A stretch of DNA of 31,329 bases from Eimeria necatrix (taxonomy: Eukaryota > Apicomplexa > Conoidasida > Eucoccidiorida > Eimeriidae). The notes under the pieces were generated by a model that saw nothing but the letters and a program-made list of their open reading frames with translations, did not search any database and was not told the origin of the DNA. This document shows positions 1 to 12,175 of this stretch, one piece after another. The position numbers and the translations under genes are program-made. Each line of letters opens with the position of its first letter. Positions within the stretch are counted from its first letter, which is position 1. Location of the stretch: positions 1 through 31,329 of the forward strand of contig NW_013654199.1 of assembly GCF_000499385.1 (NCBI RefSeq), in the 5' to 3' direction.

Positions 1-257
1 GCTGCACAATCGCGTGGACGCGACGACGCGGTATGAGGCACTGTAGCGTTCTCAAAAAAAATAAGTGCAGTTGAAGCGCAGTTCTGCCTGAGTCAGCTCA
101 CGCAATCCGGACAGCTCACCAGCTGTGTGCAACAACAAGCCTGCTCACTGCCCTCAGATTCCCTGCTGCAAGAATGGAACCAAATTTTACGTAGCTCAGC
201 ACTTCTTGAACACTCATCCCATTGTGACGCTTTACCAGCAAACGCGTCCGCAACTCT

Positions 258-354
258 CCAGTCAATGTACGACACTCCTTGATATAGCCCATCGACAACA
301 TAAGCCCAGTCAATGTACGACACTCCTTGATATAGCCCATCGACAACATAAGCC
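258..354. repeat. 48-bp perfect tandem duplication
   Basis: Two identical 48-bp copies lie head to tail at 258-305 and 306-353, and the match continues one base into 354. The period is a multiple of three, so frames crossing it on either strand stay open and carry a duplicated 16-residue block. This is seen directly. The perfect identity implies a recent event. Nothing indicates that the surrounding frames are genes. Confidence 0.97.
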
Positions 355-694
355 AAGGTACCTATATTCGTCTGCAACCGTCAGCTTGATATTTCACTGT
401 CAACTAGACTCCACTACGCTTATCGCTGTACAAATACTAGACAAGCGCACTGCCGGTAAACAGGTACTAATCTCGTGCACCAGTCTTTATAAGCCTGACA
501 ACCATTGCATGAAGGAAACAAGTCACACGTCAGGAAACAACTTGCGTCTACAGCAGCAGTATCCACCATGGACTCCACGAAGACCCCATGCTGTTAGCTA
601 GTAGATTAGAATCTGTATCTGTTGGGTTTACGTAGCTAGATTTCATGTGGCACGCGAGCGGCTAATAGCAGGCCGATGAAGACGCTCTGTGACC

Positions 695-769
695 CTGTCG
701 AGAGCACGAACGCATACAACACAGCTGCATGCTGTCGAGAGCACGAACGCATACAACACAGCTGCATGC
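695..769. repeat. 37-bp perfect tandem duplication
   Basis: Two identical 37-bp copies lie at 695-731 and 732-768, with the match extending to 769. Each copy begins CTGTCGAGAGCACGAACG and ends in CTGCATG. The period is not a multiple of three, so any coding frame across it would shift, which argues against a gene here. Confidence 0.97.
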
Positions 770-902
770 ACGGCGCAGCCGCCAAAAAAATCGATGCAAT
801 TGTGCACGCAGGCTTACGCCACACCTCCAACGTCAGGCCCCGCCGTAAACGTACTTCCTGCAAACGGATAGCACTCCAATGTTTCAACAAGGTCAAGACA
901 GA

Positions 903-967
903 CACAGGCACTGGTTTCGTCTGCCATACTCAATAATACAGGAACCTTCTACGTACCAGTGCCTGTG
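903..967. repeat. 13-bp inverted repeat, 39-nt spacer
   Basis: CACAGGCACTGGT at 903-915 is the exact reverse complement of ACCAGTGCCTGTG at 955-967. The arms could form a stem with a 39-nt loop. The flanks do not extend the pairing cleanly. A match of this length at this spacing is uncommon by chance in 31 kb, but no target-site duplication or transposon end is visible. Confidence 0.8.
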
Positions 968-969
968 CA

Positions 970-2560
970 GTCGTGTTTCATGGTAAAGGCAGCACGCGCC
1001 ATGTGGCAGGCATGCAGCAAGTCTCTAGTACTTGAGAAGAGTCGACTTCCCTGCGGGCAACGCCTGTGAAAGCACCGCAAATGTTCTAGAAGCGTACCAA
1101 TAGGATGTGGTTCAGCCTGCACTCCTGTAATGCACGTAAGTGTCGTACTCATGTAATGCTTTCTCACGAAGTGGGTAGACTAATCACGGCTGCTTTGGCG
1201 CAGACACCAGCAATGTGCGTAAAGCATGCTTACCAGAGGCAACGGCGCTTCTAAAATGCGTGGTTCTGCGTTAGCTACTAACGTCATAACGCCTGCGCCA
1301 AGACTCCAGTTGACTATTGCGTTAGCTTAGTGGCATTCTGAGTACTGCTGAAGTCGAGCTAAAGAAACGTAGGCCGCCAGTAAGCACAATATCGTAAATT
1401 TTTAGAAGATGTTATGTGTCACTTTAGCAGTGTCCCGCAGCGTGCGCATGCGCTGCGCTATGTGCTTAAGCCATGCGCTGTGACTGAGCTGCGCTCATAT
1501 TGTGTAAGGCATTACAATAATGTCTTAGAGTCACCCTTGTTTATAAATGACGAACATGCCATTGGCACTGTGTCTGTCTGAATTGCCAACAACGTGGCCA
1601 CGCCACAGCGTCAGCGTCAGCCAATTAAAAAACTGAGACCATTTACATGCCGCAGACGTGTAGCATGTTAACGGAGATGATGAGGAAGCTGACACTAGAT
1701 GCATGCATTTTCATCAGTCCAGATAATAAAATAAATTGAAGTGCTTACACTGACGTTTACAGCGTGCCTTTGCCACCGGTTAGTGTAGCTTCATGCAGAG
1801 CATCTTAACGACGTAATGGCTAAATAACGATGGCAGAGCCACAGTTAGGCGGCGGGAGACCAGTTCGGGCTCGCAAACCATGAATAGACAGCTAGGCTTG
1901 CAGACAGCCTCCATGAGTGATATCATCACCTGCAGTTGATGCAGCTACAGCAAGCGACTTACGGAGCGCCGCGGCGGCTAAGTGCTAACCTAATGTTGTA
2001 CAGTGTAAGCTGTCTCACTCTTCGTGTTAAACGTGTTTGCTGCAAATTCAACTCACTTGCACTTTGTGCATATTACCTTGCTCGATGTAGTCAAATGCAG
2101 CTGGACTGAACGCTGTAAACTCGTATGTTTGAAGAATGAAGGCGAATATGCCCGTGTATCAGCGTGAGATCAAAGCAAGCTGGTCTACGGCCTTGGCACA
2201 AGGTTATTATTCGCCGTCCGGCTATCGCAATGCCATAATAATGGTAGTGCATATGCAGAAGAAATGCGGTTGTGCCTTAAACACCGTTTACAAATAGAAA
2301 AGCGGCAGCAAGCTGAATGCGAAAGCCGGCACCATGCAATCAGCAAAATCAAGAAATGTAGTCCATGGAAATCACGGTACGAGCCCATCAGTTCCGCAGC
2401 AAAGGCAGAAGTAGCAATTGGGTCAAACAACTCAGCTACAGCAACATGAGCGCTACGCTGCAACAACCCTACACCCCGCAGGAGCAGTAGCCTTTAGGGT
2501 CAGAAACAAGGCAGAAATGTCATTCACCTCATTAAGCCATTTCACTTTTCACTCAAAAGG
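970..2560. other. unique sequence, no gene seen
   Basis: No long ATG frame and no recognisable motif occur here on either strand. The stretch holds a GC-rich imperfect palindrome at 1439-1459 centred on GCGCATGCGC, a 10-bp palindrome CGTGGCCACG at 1593-1602, and a repeated TGCGTTAGCT word near 1267 and 1318. All are within reach of chance. Confidence 0.5.
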
Positions 2561-2619
2561 CATAGTTGCGTAATCCTTTAAGGGCGAATGATTATTTAAG
2601 GGGCTCAACAACAACCACC

Positions 2620-2928
2620 ATGCCCAACTGTGCTACCTCAGCGCAATTTCATGCGCTTCACCATTGGTGGGGCTTGCAAGCAGTGTCGATACCCACTCAG
2701 TGGGCATCCGCGCAAACTACTAAACTACGCATCCTAGAGTCCTACCTTCAAAGCATGCCAGCCAAGGCTCTTAAGCACTTTTGCTCCAGTCAGCCAATCC
2801 GACGCGCCAGCTACAGTCCCTGTACAATTTGGAACTGGATACAGTTGCTACAGGAAATTTCACTTCGTGAAGCACGTTATCCGTGCACTGAAGCACCCTC
2901 TACACCGTTGAAAGCAATTAAGCAGTAA
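2620..2928 (+). CDS. weak candidate ORF, 102 aa, unknown
   Basis: I do not recognise this frame. The chosen ATG at 2620 has upstream sequence AACAACAACCACC, which resembles a good eukaryotic start context; the frame itself is open from slightly further upstream. The product would be soluble and basic, with a Trp/His-rich beginning (HHWWG near residue 14) and a more protein-like stretch around residues 40-85 that includes KLRILESYL. There is no signal peptide, membrane segment or known motif. Frames of this length are expected by chance in 31 kb, so this is only a candidate. It might instead be an exon fragment. Confidence 0.15.
   Translation: MPNCATSAQFHALHHWWGLQAVSIPTQWASAQTTKLRILESYLQSMPAKALKHFCSSQPIRRASYSPCTIWNWIQLLQEISLREARYPCTEAPSTPLKAIKQ
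2688..2708. repeat. small hairpin
   Basis: GATACCCAC and GTGGGCATC flank a TCA loop and pair with one mismatch. The structure lies inside the 102-codon candidate frame. It may be chance. Confidence 0.4.
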
Positions 2929-2929
2929 G

Positions 2930-4285
2930 CGTGTTTCCCATCCGTATTTTGTGCTCAACGCACTTGCTGGAAATCCCAGCCAACCGCAGAAGACGCAGAC
3001 CAGTCAGCAGTAGAACAAGCGCCATTCTTATGTTGGAGCATTTTACGAAAGCCGTTCTGCAGTACGCGTACAACGTACGCCGCCGGACTGAGTGCTAGAT
3101 ACAAGGAAGAAATTTAATTATATTCAAGATGCGAAATGTCAATGCCCCAGTGTGCCTTTTAGCATAGCAATGCGCTTCTGGAGAAGCTTCATTCCCATGC
3201 GATTTCACTACACCTGAAAGACTCTCGTGGCGAGCCACAGATGGTTTCATTTTGAACTAAGGGCCCCAAAAAGCGATCGATATGTAATGGAAAACGATGA
3301 ATTTATGTGAGTAGCGCAGGCACTCGCGGCAAAAGCCTGGCAATTCTTGCCCTCCCGTGCAGTGTACCCCACGCACTTGCTGGAGCCGTCAACCAGATAC
3401 GCCTATTGCTCCTCATATTTCCCAAGTGTTCCCGAAAAGGTATTTAAATACTCATATATGCAGCTGTAGTCTAAGCTAGTGTTGTTGTTGTGCTTGCCCT
3501 TCCAGCATTTGAGATAATGCATCGTTATTGACTGTCACACGTTTCCTGAGTCAAGCCATCAGGGTGCTGGGATGCCGCCGCCGCACTAAAAACTGGTCGT
3601 TCATGCCACAGAGTGCAACGCTCAGTCAAACAATGCTCGACCAACATAGAAGCGCGTTATCCTGCGATTACATGCACCCAGCAGAGTACGTTCTCCCACC
3701 GTCCAACATTTAATCCAGCTATGCATATTGTACGCCGCTATTCGTCTTATCAGCTACCAACATTCTGCGTTCCTGTCATACGGATGTTAGAAAGACACAA
3801 ATGCGACTACTTTCCAGCCATATGGTATCTTAGCTCGCAGGTGCGTCCACAACCTTAACGTTGCAATTCGTCGTCACGATATCATTAAGCCAACTCACTA
3901 GTTAACACGCAGTTTTACTAAGTTATCTTCACATGAATAAACGTGTTCATGCAATATATATATATGCACAAATTTGTGACTGCAGCCAGTTGACACTGCT
4001 TTGTCCACAGCGCCAACCCCAAAACTTCATACTCAAGCAACACCTTCACCGGCTCTACACTGAAGCCGGAGTCTGTTCACTGAATCTCACAAGCTTGAAA
4101 GATAGCGTTTCCACACAGTGCATTCTGTCTTGCGCTGTAGGCACAATGCTACCTTCTGATGCTTCCTGAGGGCCTATCGCCGCAGGCACACCCTCATAGG
4201 CAGAACACCAGATTCTGTATGCATACCTTGCAGGCAACGTTCCTTCAACTACAAAACCCACGTGGTACAACTAAAGTCGCACAAT
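2930..4285. other. unique sequence, no gene seen
   Basis: Only short overlapping frames are present and none is recognised. Small features are the palindrome GTACGCGTAC at 3062-3071, a GTT-rich run near 3480-3493, and a 12-nt AT dinucleotide run at 3954-3965. No RNA gene or mobile element is evident. Confidence 0.5.
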
Positions 4286-4319
4286 GCGTCGACGCCAGTG
4301 CGCATAAATCGCACTGGCG
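4286..4319. repeat. 10-bp palindrome overlapping a 10-bp hairpin
   Basis: GCGTCGACGC at 4286-4295 is a perfect palindrome. It overlaps a second structure in which CGCCAGTGCG (4293-4302) and CGCACTGGCG (4310-4319) form a perfect 10-bp GC-rich stem with a 7-nt loop, CATAAAT. The two structures share three bases and so compete. A function such as protein binding is inference only. Confidence 0.8.
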
Positions 4320-6033
4320 AGACTGAAAGTACTTCAGACCCCGCCAGCACAGCGCATTGTGCAAGCTATTCAGTATCAGGTATTTACAGCCGACAGGTAG
4401 TGCGCCTGAAGTTACTTGTGTTAAATCTATTTTGAAACGTGTATGCATTGATTTAGGCCTTATCTCTTATGGAAGACTGTTGTTGAACTGCGTGCAGACA
4501 TTCCTTGACTCTGTGACACAAAGAAGCTACGGTTCCTGCGTTTATGCGACGTCTTAGTAAATTTTATGCGCAGCGTGAGTTAAGCTCATCGCCAGCCTCT
4601 TGTAGTCAGCATGCTGCCACTTTGTACGAGCTCAAGGCAGATGCAAATGGTAGCATACACAACACAAGAACTGGCATCAAGAGAAACGTAGAGTCAATCA
4701 TCCATGCAACAGCAGTGACGCGAGGCAGCGACGTATGACTTAAGCCTTCCATCAACACGTCCAGAGCGTCTTTTCGCAAGCAATGACGTAACTCGTCACA
4801 AAAATGACTGGAACCAACGCCTGCATGTCATTTAAGCTGCACGTCAACCCCCTCAACGTAAACAAGAGACGTCCAGGAGAGTAGAGGGCATCAACCTGAT
4901 TGCCACAGCTCGGTGTGAGTTCTTGATAACGTCAGTGAAGCCAGGAAACTGTCCCTTCAAACAAAGCGAAGACTCGCAACAGTTCTGTACCAGCCATACA
5001 ATGCCACGCGTACCTGCTGCTGATGCACAAAGAAATTTTGGGAGCTCGCTGGAGTGCTTGGTCAAATATCAATGCAAGGCGTCGCCAGAGCAGCACTTGC
5101 ATGCAGTGCCGTAGTTTTGGAATAAGCCTCCTGCACGACTGAAGCGCTGCTCAGCAGCCGCTGTCTTGAGCAGTAAATGTAGCGCACTACGTGCATTTCT
5201 AAAGTTGCCAAAAACTTTCACGACGCCGTGAGTTGTCGTAGCTGCTGCCCCTACGGTGGGCACAATCACATGACTATGCAAAGAGCTGTTCGTCTTATTT
5301 TTTGCCAGCAACCAGCTGATCCAAATGAAGAATCTCGGTTGTGTGATTCTGCGGGAAGCTATTCACGTAAGATTGCGCATATTTATCTGCAGCCAAGTCC
5401 TGACACTACACGAAGTCCGCAAAGGGCAAAAAATCTACGTCGTTCGCCATTTAATCTGAAAACCGGACACCTGATTTGACACGTTAAAAGGAACAATGTG
5501 ATATTAGGGCAGCTATATGGATGGTTCAAAAAGAGATTCCAGCTGGGAGTTAAATGCACCGTGAATAGTGCTAAACTCACACGCTTAGGAAAGAACGAAT
5601 CATCTTAAACATTGACTGTCATTCCGACAGTAAGTGCACAATAGTTGAAGGACACTCACAATACTTGTATTGCCTTGGCCCCAGCACATGCTCTACAGGT
5701 GCGGTCTCGCTCATACTCAAAACATTCGCTGCATTAAAAGTTCGGTTGCACAGTGGCACATCACCTTCTACTGTTGTGCAACACGTCACTAAAGTGCGGA
5801 CAACCACTGTTAGCTTTGTGCCACTATCATAGAAGCAGTTGCATGCCTACGTATCTCATCAGTGAGCTAATTGACCGATGACAAGAGCCTCGCAACTCAA
5901 CTGTACACAGCACAGCGGCAATCTCGCTGCAACAAAAAGTTCTCTCCTGAGTCGCCGAGCATGCCACTATCCGCAACATAAACGGAACATGCTTAACAGT
6001 CATTTTATTGCTGCCTCTAAGCTCTTCATGGAC
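4320..6033. other. unique sequence, no gene seen
   Basis: Frames here are below about 85 codons and overlap on both strands without a preferred one. A 17-nt imperfect palindrome around GCATGC lies at 5093-5109. A 7-bp stem with a 13-nt loop (CTGCTCA, TGAGCAG) lies at 5147-5173. Neither exceeds chance. Confidence 0.5.
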
Positions 6034-6077
6034 GTAGAGCCTCAAGTAGGTGGTGGATGTAGCGCCTCAAGTAGGTG
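6034..6077. repeat. near-perfect short duplication, period 25
   Basis: GTAGAGCCTCAAGTAGGTG at 6034-6052 recurs at 6059-6077 with one mismatch (GTAGCGCC in the second copy). Six unmatched bases lie between the copies, giving a 25-bp period. Confidence 0.9.
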
Positions 6078-6694
6078 ACTCTTAGTCAGCACTATTAAGA
6101 CAATTTTCACTAAGATGCGGGGTATTTGCAATAAAGAATGAACAGCAGCAGTGCCCATACCACGCATGACAAATAATTGTCTCTGGAGACTAGCCAGAGG
6201 TAAAAGAATTACTGATACGTAGAAAACGGGCTGTGCTGCAGAAGCCGCTAGCATCGTCTAACTCAAACTGCGTAATATCTGTCGGCACAATGGCCTGAAA
6301 GAAGGCATAATTACATTGGACATGCATGTTTGAGCAAAAGATCAAAATGCCGTGTCTGATGTGAACAGCGAATCTACACCTTATTTGCAATGCGCACTAA
6401 CGCGCTGAATCGTGTACCACATACAATTACAGAGAGCTTTGCACAGCCCGAAGGCTCCATTGGATGCAGCACCTCATACTCGAACAAACTCATCGCTACG
6501 GCCATTGTAATTTCGAAGTGGAGAAGTACGATCACGCTTGATGCAATTCCGCACTTGAGTGGCACCTTATGGGCATGGCAGCACGCACTAACTGCAAATC
6601 GAAAATGCCCGTAAAAGTACCATGGAAGCGTTTATCTTCGAAGCAAGTGCCTCTACGCTGCGTGCAGCCTATTTGAGTGAGTCTGCGGAGAATA

Positions 6695-6738
6695 TTTTCA
6701 TTATCAGGTGTCTTTGTTTTCATTATCAGGTGTCTCTG
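6695..6738. repeat. 22-bp tandem duplication
   Basis: Two adjacent 22-bp copies lie at 6695-6716 and 6717-6738, built on TTTTCATTATCAGGTGTCT and differing at one base near the end (TTTG versus CTG). Confidence 0.95.
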
Positions 6739-6739
6739 T

Positions 6740-7729
6740 GCCAAATGCTCAGGTCCCTAGATCATGCTAGCTGCTCCCGAAAATCAAAGCTTGGATCAGC
6801 ACGAAGCTGCCAATTAGCTGCTAATTTTATGCTTACTCGCTGGAACCCGGTTGCGAGGGCAGCAAGTGCACTCAATGCAATTTTTTAAGATAAGTATCCG
6901 CTTCGTGTCCAAACAGAAATTGTGATTTCATGCATTTCACATAGTGAGCACAGCGTACTCGCTTCAAGTTCAAAGCAGGTTTCCAAGGTACGCGCTCGCT
7001 CTATTAGGCGTCGCTTTGGCAAGCTGTATACAGTCATGTCTGCATCCATCAAATGCATGTATCACCGCCTTTATGAGCTACTGTAGTGAAGTAATCAATA
7101 TGCCAAGTCTCACAAGAATTGGTTGCAGTTGCAACCAAATGCATCTGCTTTTATCATCTGAAGTAGCGCTGACATTAAATGATACACATTTCTGATATTC
7201 GCAAATCGTGTTGCCGCCTAACCCAACCGACGATGCTCCATGCCCAGTTTGGTAATCTGTAAAGCTTCTCCACCTATAACATACATTACAGTGACAGTTG
7301 TGCGCCTAATATGTATGCACTGAACACTTGTTTTCTTAGCAGGGATAAAATTTAGTGCAGAAGGCATATTGCCACGACGGCAGTTTCCCTGGTAGTCTGC
7401 TGGGGAGCTGATAACTATTGTGCAGACGACGCATTTACTTTTATGTACGCATTGAATGGTGCACAACAGTGCATTCAACATTGAAATCACACTCAAGCTG
7501 CGGTACCTCACGAAACCCTGTCGCAAGTTCGGCAATGTCGCTGATGTGGTTGTGCTGCTTAGAAGTACGAACAACTTAGCATTGCATTTTGCGTCGAGTG
7601 CACACCACTATGCCAACAGAAAAACGCTCAGCGCACCAACTGATCCCCCCAACATTTACAGCTTGAGCTCTGTCATATAATGTATCGCAAAGTGATGCGC
7701 CACGGCAAACAAAGTAGCTCCATTAGGAA
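6740..7729. other. unique sequence, no gene seen
   Basis: No supported gene. A frame open from 6944 would encode a short, Cys-rich, hydrophobic-start peptide, but it begins at GTG with no suitable upstream ATG, so I do not call it. The only structural item is the near-palindrome at 7119-7138. Confidence 0.45.
7119..7138. repeat. 20-nt near-perfect palindrome
   Basis: TTGGTTGCA and TGCAACCAA flank a 2-nt GT centre, giving a 9-bp stem. About one such element is expected by chance in a window this size. Confidence 0.6.
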
Positions 7730-9424
7730 ATGGAAATGCAAACGCGTGCCTTGGGTTATTCGAAATCGACGCGTGTGCTGTCAATTTGTGCCGGGTTATT
7801 GCGTCTCGGGACCTTATCAGTTCGCTGGTACACCCATGACTTGAGGCTTGCGAATTGCTCGCCATTTACGGCTAACACGCTGCAAAGTCTTCAACGTCAG
7901 CAACAAACTAGCAGCCGGATTAATGCGCCTAAGAAAGTGCTCAAGAAGGTGAGACTGAGGCAACGATGATATGTGCACACAATGTTGAATGTCCTACAGT
8001 ACGACAAGTATATAAGAGAAAATGCTACGTCGCAGCTACACGCGTGAACGAGCAGTTGCATCATTTGTCTAAAAACATCGCAGAAACCGCATTGTCCCAG
8101 CCACTAAGTCGACACTTCTCGGCAATGCAGTTAAAGCCGATTATAAGCGGCAACCATGTTATCTGTTCCTGGTCCTCTATGACAGCCAGCTCACTTGCTG
8201 AAAACACATCACTAACAAAACCATTAGCATTCCAAAACAAGTGGTGCGTCTGACTCCATGGTTTTTTGTGATTCAAAACTGGTGCTAAGATTCGCATGTG
8301 ATGTGATCTTGAAGGATTAAGCAAGGTGGCGGAATACGTCGTTACGAGCTAAATTAAAGCTGAGCAGTCGAAAAATGAGATTATGTTATCCCACCAGCTC
8401 TCTCAAATATTGTCTTACACTCTGTGATTGTGCATAGCTTCGCAGCAACTCACCACCCAGTGCAAACCACGATCACGCTTGAGCGCCGTCACAAAAGCAT
8501 GTATGTGGCAATCCCACATCTTAGTGAAGTGAGCGACCAGAGCTACACAGATTTTTCTGTCTACGCGAAGCGGGAAGCTCGTATTAAAAAACATGAGAAC
8601 GCGGCAATCAACAATCAGATAGCACTACAAAAAAAGTAAAGGTCAAACACGTGATATCACGGCAGGCTGTGCAAAGTCGTAAACTTACTGTCCATTTTTT
8701 TTCAGAACTCTAGTGAACGCTCATACCATCTAGCTTCGCAGTTTCAAAACAAGTCCGACATAAGCAATAAATGTGGCTCTGCCGGCCTTGGGCAACTTGC
8801 TTAACCCACCAGCTGCAGTCTCCAGACTCGTGCTCTCCGGGGAAAACTCAAGTGCTCCTCAATGAAGGCCTGTTGGTGTTCATGCGACGAGTGTACGAGT
8901 ATACCAAATAGTATGCCAAATATCTGCGGCTTCGTTACTGCGGATAGGTCTAGCAAAGCTGCGATTAAAGCACAAACAGAAGTTGTACTGTCACAGTGGC
9001 CAATTTATGGTCAGCACACCAGTGCCCATTAGTGTGGGAAAAAAGTATGAGCAGAGCGCTAAGTCGATAGTTGCTCTATACACGCTCGCACATGGAATAT
9101 GCCTCTTCGCCATGCACTTGCTCAGATCACGTTCTGCTTAGAATTAATTCAGGCCCTCCTTTCTTTACTGGGTAAAATTATGTATCATCTAGCGTCTTGC
9201 ATCCCGCAGATGCATAGTGGTTCCCTTGGCCATGTGAAAGCCGTATGGAGGGGTTACTGCGTGCCCTATTATTTTTTGTTGCACAGCTTACGTCACACTC
9301 ACTTGCTATTTCGAGTGCAAGCAGGGTCAAGAAATTACAACGTTCTCTGTAAATGCAGTAAAAGGACGCCAAGAATATTTTCGGGCAGCCACGCAGTGCC
9401 TTCGTCGTGAGACGAACCAGTGAC
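7730..9424. other. two touching short ORFs, otherwise featureless
   Basis: An ATG frame at 7730-7969 (79 aa, very basic C-terminus) ends at an ATGA that also starts a frame at 7966-8253 (95 aa). Neither is recognised, and the 4-base overlap has no special meaning in a eukaryote unless they are pieces of one frameshifted or spliced gene. The rest, 8254-9424, holds only scattered short frames. Confidence 0.35.
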
Positions 9425-9446
9425 GTTCCCGAAAATTTTCGGGGAC
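9373..9446. repeat. 22-nt palindrome with an upstream matching half
   Basis: CCCGAAAATTTTCGGG at 9428-9443 is a perfect 16-nt palindrome that extends to 9425-9446 with one G-T pair. GAATATTTTCGGG at 9373-9385 matches GAAAATTTTCGGG at 9431-9443 in 12 of 13 bases, so it can also pair with the left half of the palindrome. The group offers alternative hairpins. No insertion-element structure is visible around it. Confidence 0.75.
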
Positions 9447-12175
9447 TAAAACGCCGCGCAGAATGCGCTTTACGCACAAACTGCAGCGCCAAGTACATTT
9501 TGCATTGTTTTGCAATGCCCAGTTAACAGCCATTACACCACATGCAAAGCTCCTACATCCTTCGGTGAACAATATGGCTGCGGTTTCTGCACTATCAAAC
9601 CATCCAGGTTTGCGATTCACCCATGGCATTAGCAGTAAAATATGAGCAATAGTTCAGGCCGATATATTGGCATCATGTGGATAAATTAGCAACCAAATGC
9701 CTGCACACCGTAAACTGCATTGAACTGAACCAATGTACGGCTGAACACAGAAACTAATACCACGTAACGGCCACTGCCTGTCCGAAAAGTCCCTAATAAA
9801 GGCCACTGTTTTGGGGCTCAGGCGTGACACAGGCGCAAGACAGCAGGCTTAATTGGTCAAGCAAGAGCCTGTAGCGTTTGATGTGCCTGCGACACGGGCA
9901 TAAGCACGCATTCACTGAGAGCTTTTTCTGCGGTGGGACCAGCATACTTATAGAGAGAGGCACTGCGGGATAAAGACCTCTTAGGAAGTCGTCCGTTGCT
10001 TGCAGTTGACAGTTTATCACTGCAAAAGTGCTCACCGTGTAATTCGATGAGCCCAAATGCGGAGTCTCATGTCTGATTGCAATTTTGACATACACTTTAA
10101 GGCACCGGTTGCAGCTTGAGAATGGCTGTGCTATCTGGAAACTGCCCTTTCACTCAAAGACAGGGTGTCACTAGGCTGCTCCAAGATCATCCTCACAGTC
10201 TAATAAAGCCCCAGATGCATCCATTATAGTGCGCTTATGCGAAACGTCGTTGCTCTATCCAGTCGAAAATCAGAAATGTCACTTGATTTCTAAAACTGAG
10301 CAGATAATATGATCTGAAAGCCATGCACTAGCACGTTGTTACGCAACACGCGATTGGGAAAGTGTGCTCCAAAGTCACAAGCCACGCTGCTCTCCAGTCA
10401 GTCAGTGGCGCACATTGGGCATTATACCGCGCACCTATTCGCTGCCCCCTGAACTCAGCATCGATATTATAAGACTTAAGCACGCCTCCCTGAACGTCAG
10501 CTTTAGCTGCCACGAATTTAGCCGAAAGAGCGCCTTAATTCGACATACTAAGCACATAATTCTTCTGCAATATGAAGCACACTCCGGAAGCACGCGCAGT
10601 GCAAGAAATTGCCCCCCGTCGACTGAACTTGTTTCGGGCACCTTTCCAGCCAGTACGACTGTACGCAGAAGAAGCGCGATTAAAAACAAGCAAGACTATT
10701 CGGCTAATAAACATGCGCTCTACTGCAAACTTCGCTGCAGTGTTGCTGCACAAGAACTGAAGACTGCAAGCAGATAGTATCCTTGCATGGGACTAGAACG
10801 TCCATGAAAGTAAGAACACCCAAGACACGATCAGTTCCGTTGCTTCGCAGCAAACCTGTCTAGCGCCAGAAGCTCCGCCATTTTTAACGCTATACTTACC
10901 AACTGCAAGCCCAAAAATGATACGCTGATCAAGCAATCTCAAACAATGAATACACTTGTGCTCTTCTGTGTTTCTCACAGACTCGTGGGTAGAAGGCTGA
11001 ATGCATGAACCTTTTGCTTTTGCATTTCCCCTTGCTATGAAGCTATATTATTAGCAGCCAAATGGATGTACCTTGCAGCTGTACATTATACGTGCAAGTG
11101 CGTGGTCTACAAAGGCGTTTATGGTGGAGTCATGCTACAAAGTTCAGTGCACACAACGATAAATGCGTCTCACTATTCGGGAGTCAGGAATTCTCCACAA
11201 CATGTTAAAGACACGCTAACGCACCGCGAAGAAATGCCTGGCGAACAGACAAAGAATTTGCCACATAGCTAGGTGAATACTTAACATCCACGCTTTTCGT
11301 CTACAAAATACTCCGCAACTTTCGTGCTCTGTGCTCCAGGGCCTAACAATTAAATATTATCTCCCTTGATGCTGCGAAAACATGGGGTGACCACCCAGCA
11401 GCATGTAGCATGTAAACATTGGCGGCAGCAACAATATGACCACATATCTGTACTCCCCGGCCAACCATATGTGAGATTACACTAAAACAACTCAGCGTGA
11501 TAGTTCAATGACAAGCACGGTTCGTTCTATGTGCTAGAAATCAGAGAAAAGCCTGCAGAGTGTGCAATGTCCTGCGTCACTTGAAAGACAATAGATAAGG
11601 CAACTCAGACTGTGAGTCGCTCCAGCTGTCGCGTGGAATATGCTGAGCGCACCAGCTACACGTTTGTATGCACTGCACTAAACGCACAATATGTCCCACT
11701 GCCGAAAATTTAAAACATGTGATAAGAACGCATTGACTCTGCGTGTGTCCAGTGCATCTGTGGCCTAATCTATAAACGACAGCCTCATAAGTCAAGTATG
11801 CTCATAGCGAGCATGCGGCTTGCTAGACTTCAGAATTCATGTTTGCTTCATGAAGATGTGCACGTTGTCAGCACATAAGAATATACCACCCTTACTATCG
11901 CCCAAGCTATGGATTTAGTGCTGAATAATATAGGAAAACTGTAAAAGTTGCAGTTTTGGAGCTTGAACACAGAACCTTCCGTCGCCTTTAACTCAGTTTG
12001 TCGCACCGGCCAACAGTGTGACCAACTCACAGCCTTCATTTCCACCGCAGCTGACTCGCAATTTCATGGCTCCCGGTAATAACACATTGCGCGCCCCTAG
12101 AATTCTGGCAGTGCAACCTTGTGTGTGAGAGAAACGCGCGCATTTGTTGTGGTTCCTGCTCTTTGTAGCGTTTCG
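9447..12175. other. unique sequence, no gene seen
   Basis: The longest open stretch, near 10,364-10,777, starts at GTG, overlaps other open frames on both strands, and gives a peptide with no recognisable motif. I treat it as chance. No repeat longer than about 10 bp, no RNA gene and no mobile element was found. Confidence 0.5.

Noticed and set aside
6944..7195. Cys-rich frame with a hydrophobic start, like a small secreted Cys-rich protein
   Set aside because: It begins at GTG and has no upstream in-frame ATG, so it has no plausible eukaryotic start unless spliced.
7730..8253. Two ORFs overlapping by ATGA, like a bacterial operon
   Set aside because: No ribosome-binding site, no recognised product, and nothing else in the window is bacterial in layout.
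6529..8482. Shared 14-mer ACGATCACGCTTGA near 6530 and 8469
   Set aside because: One or two exact 14-mer repeats are expected by chance in 31 kb, and the flanks do not match.
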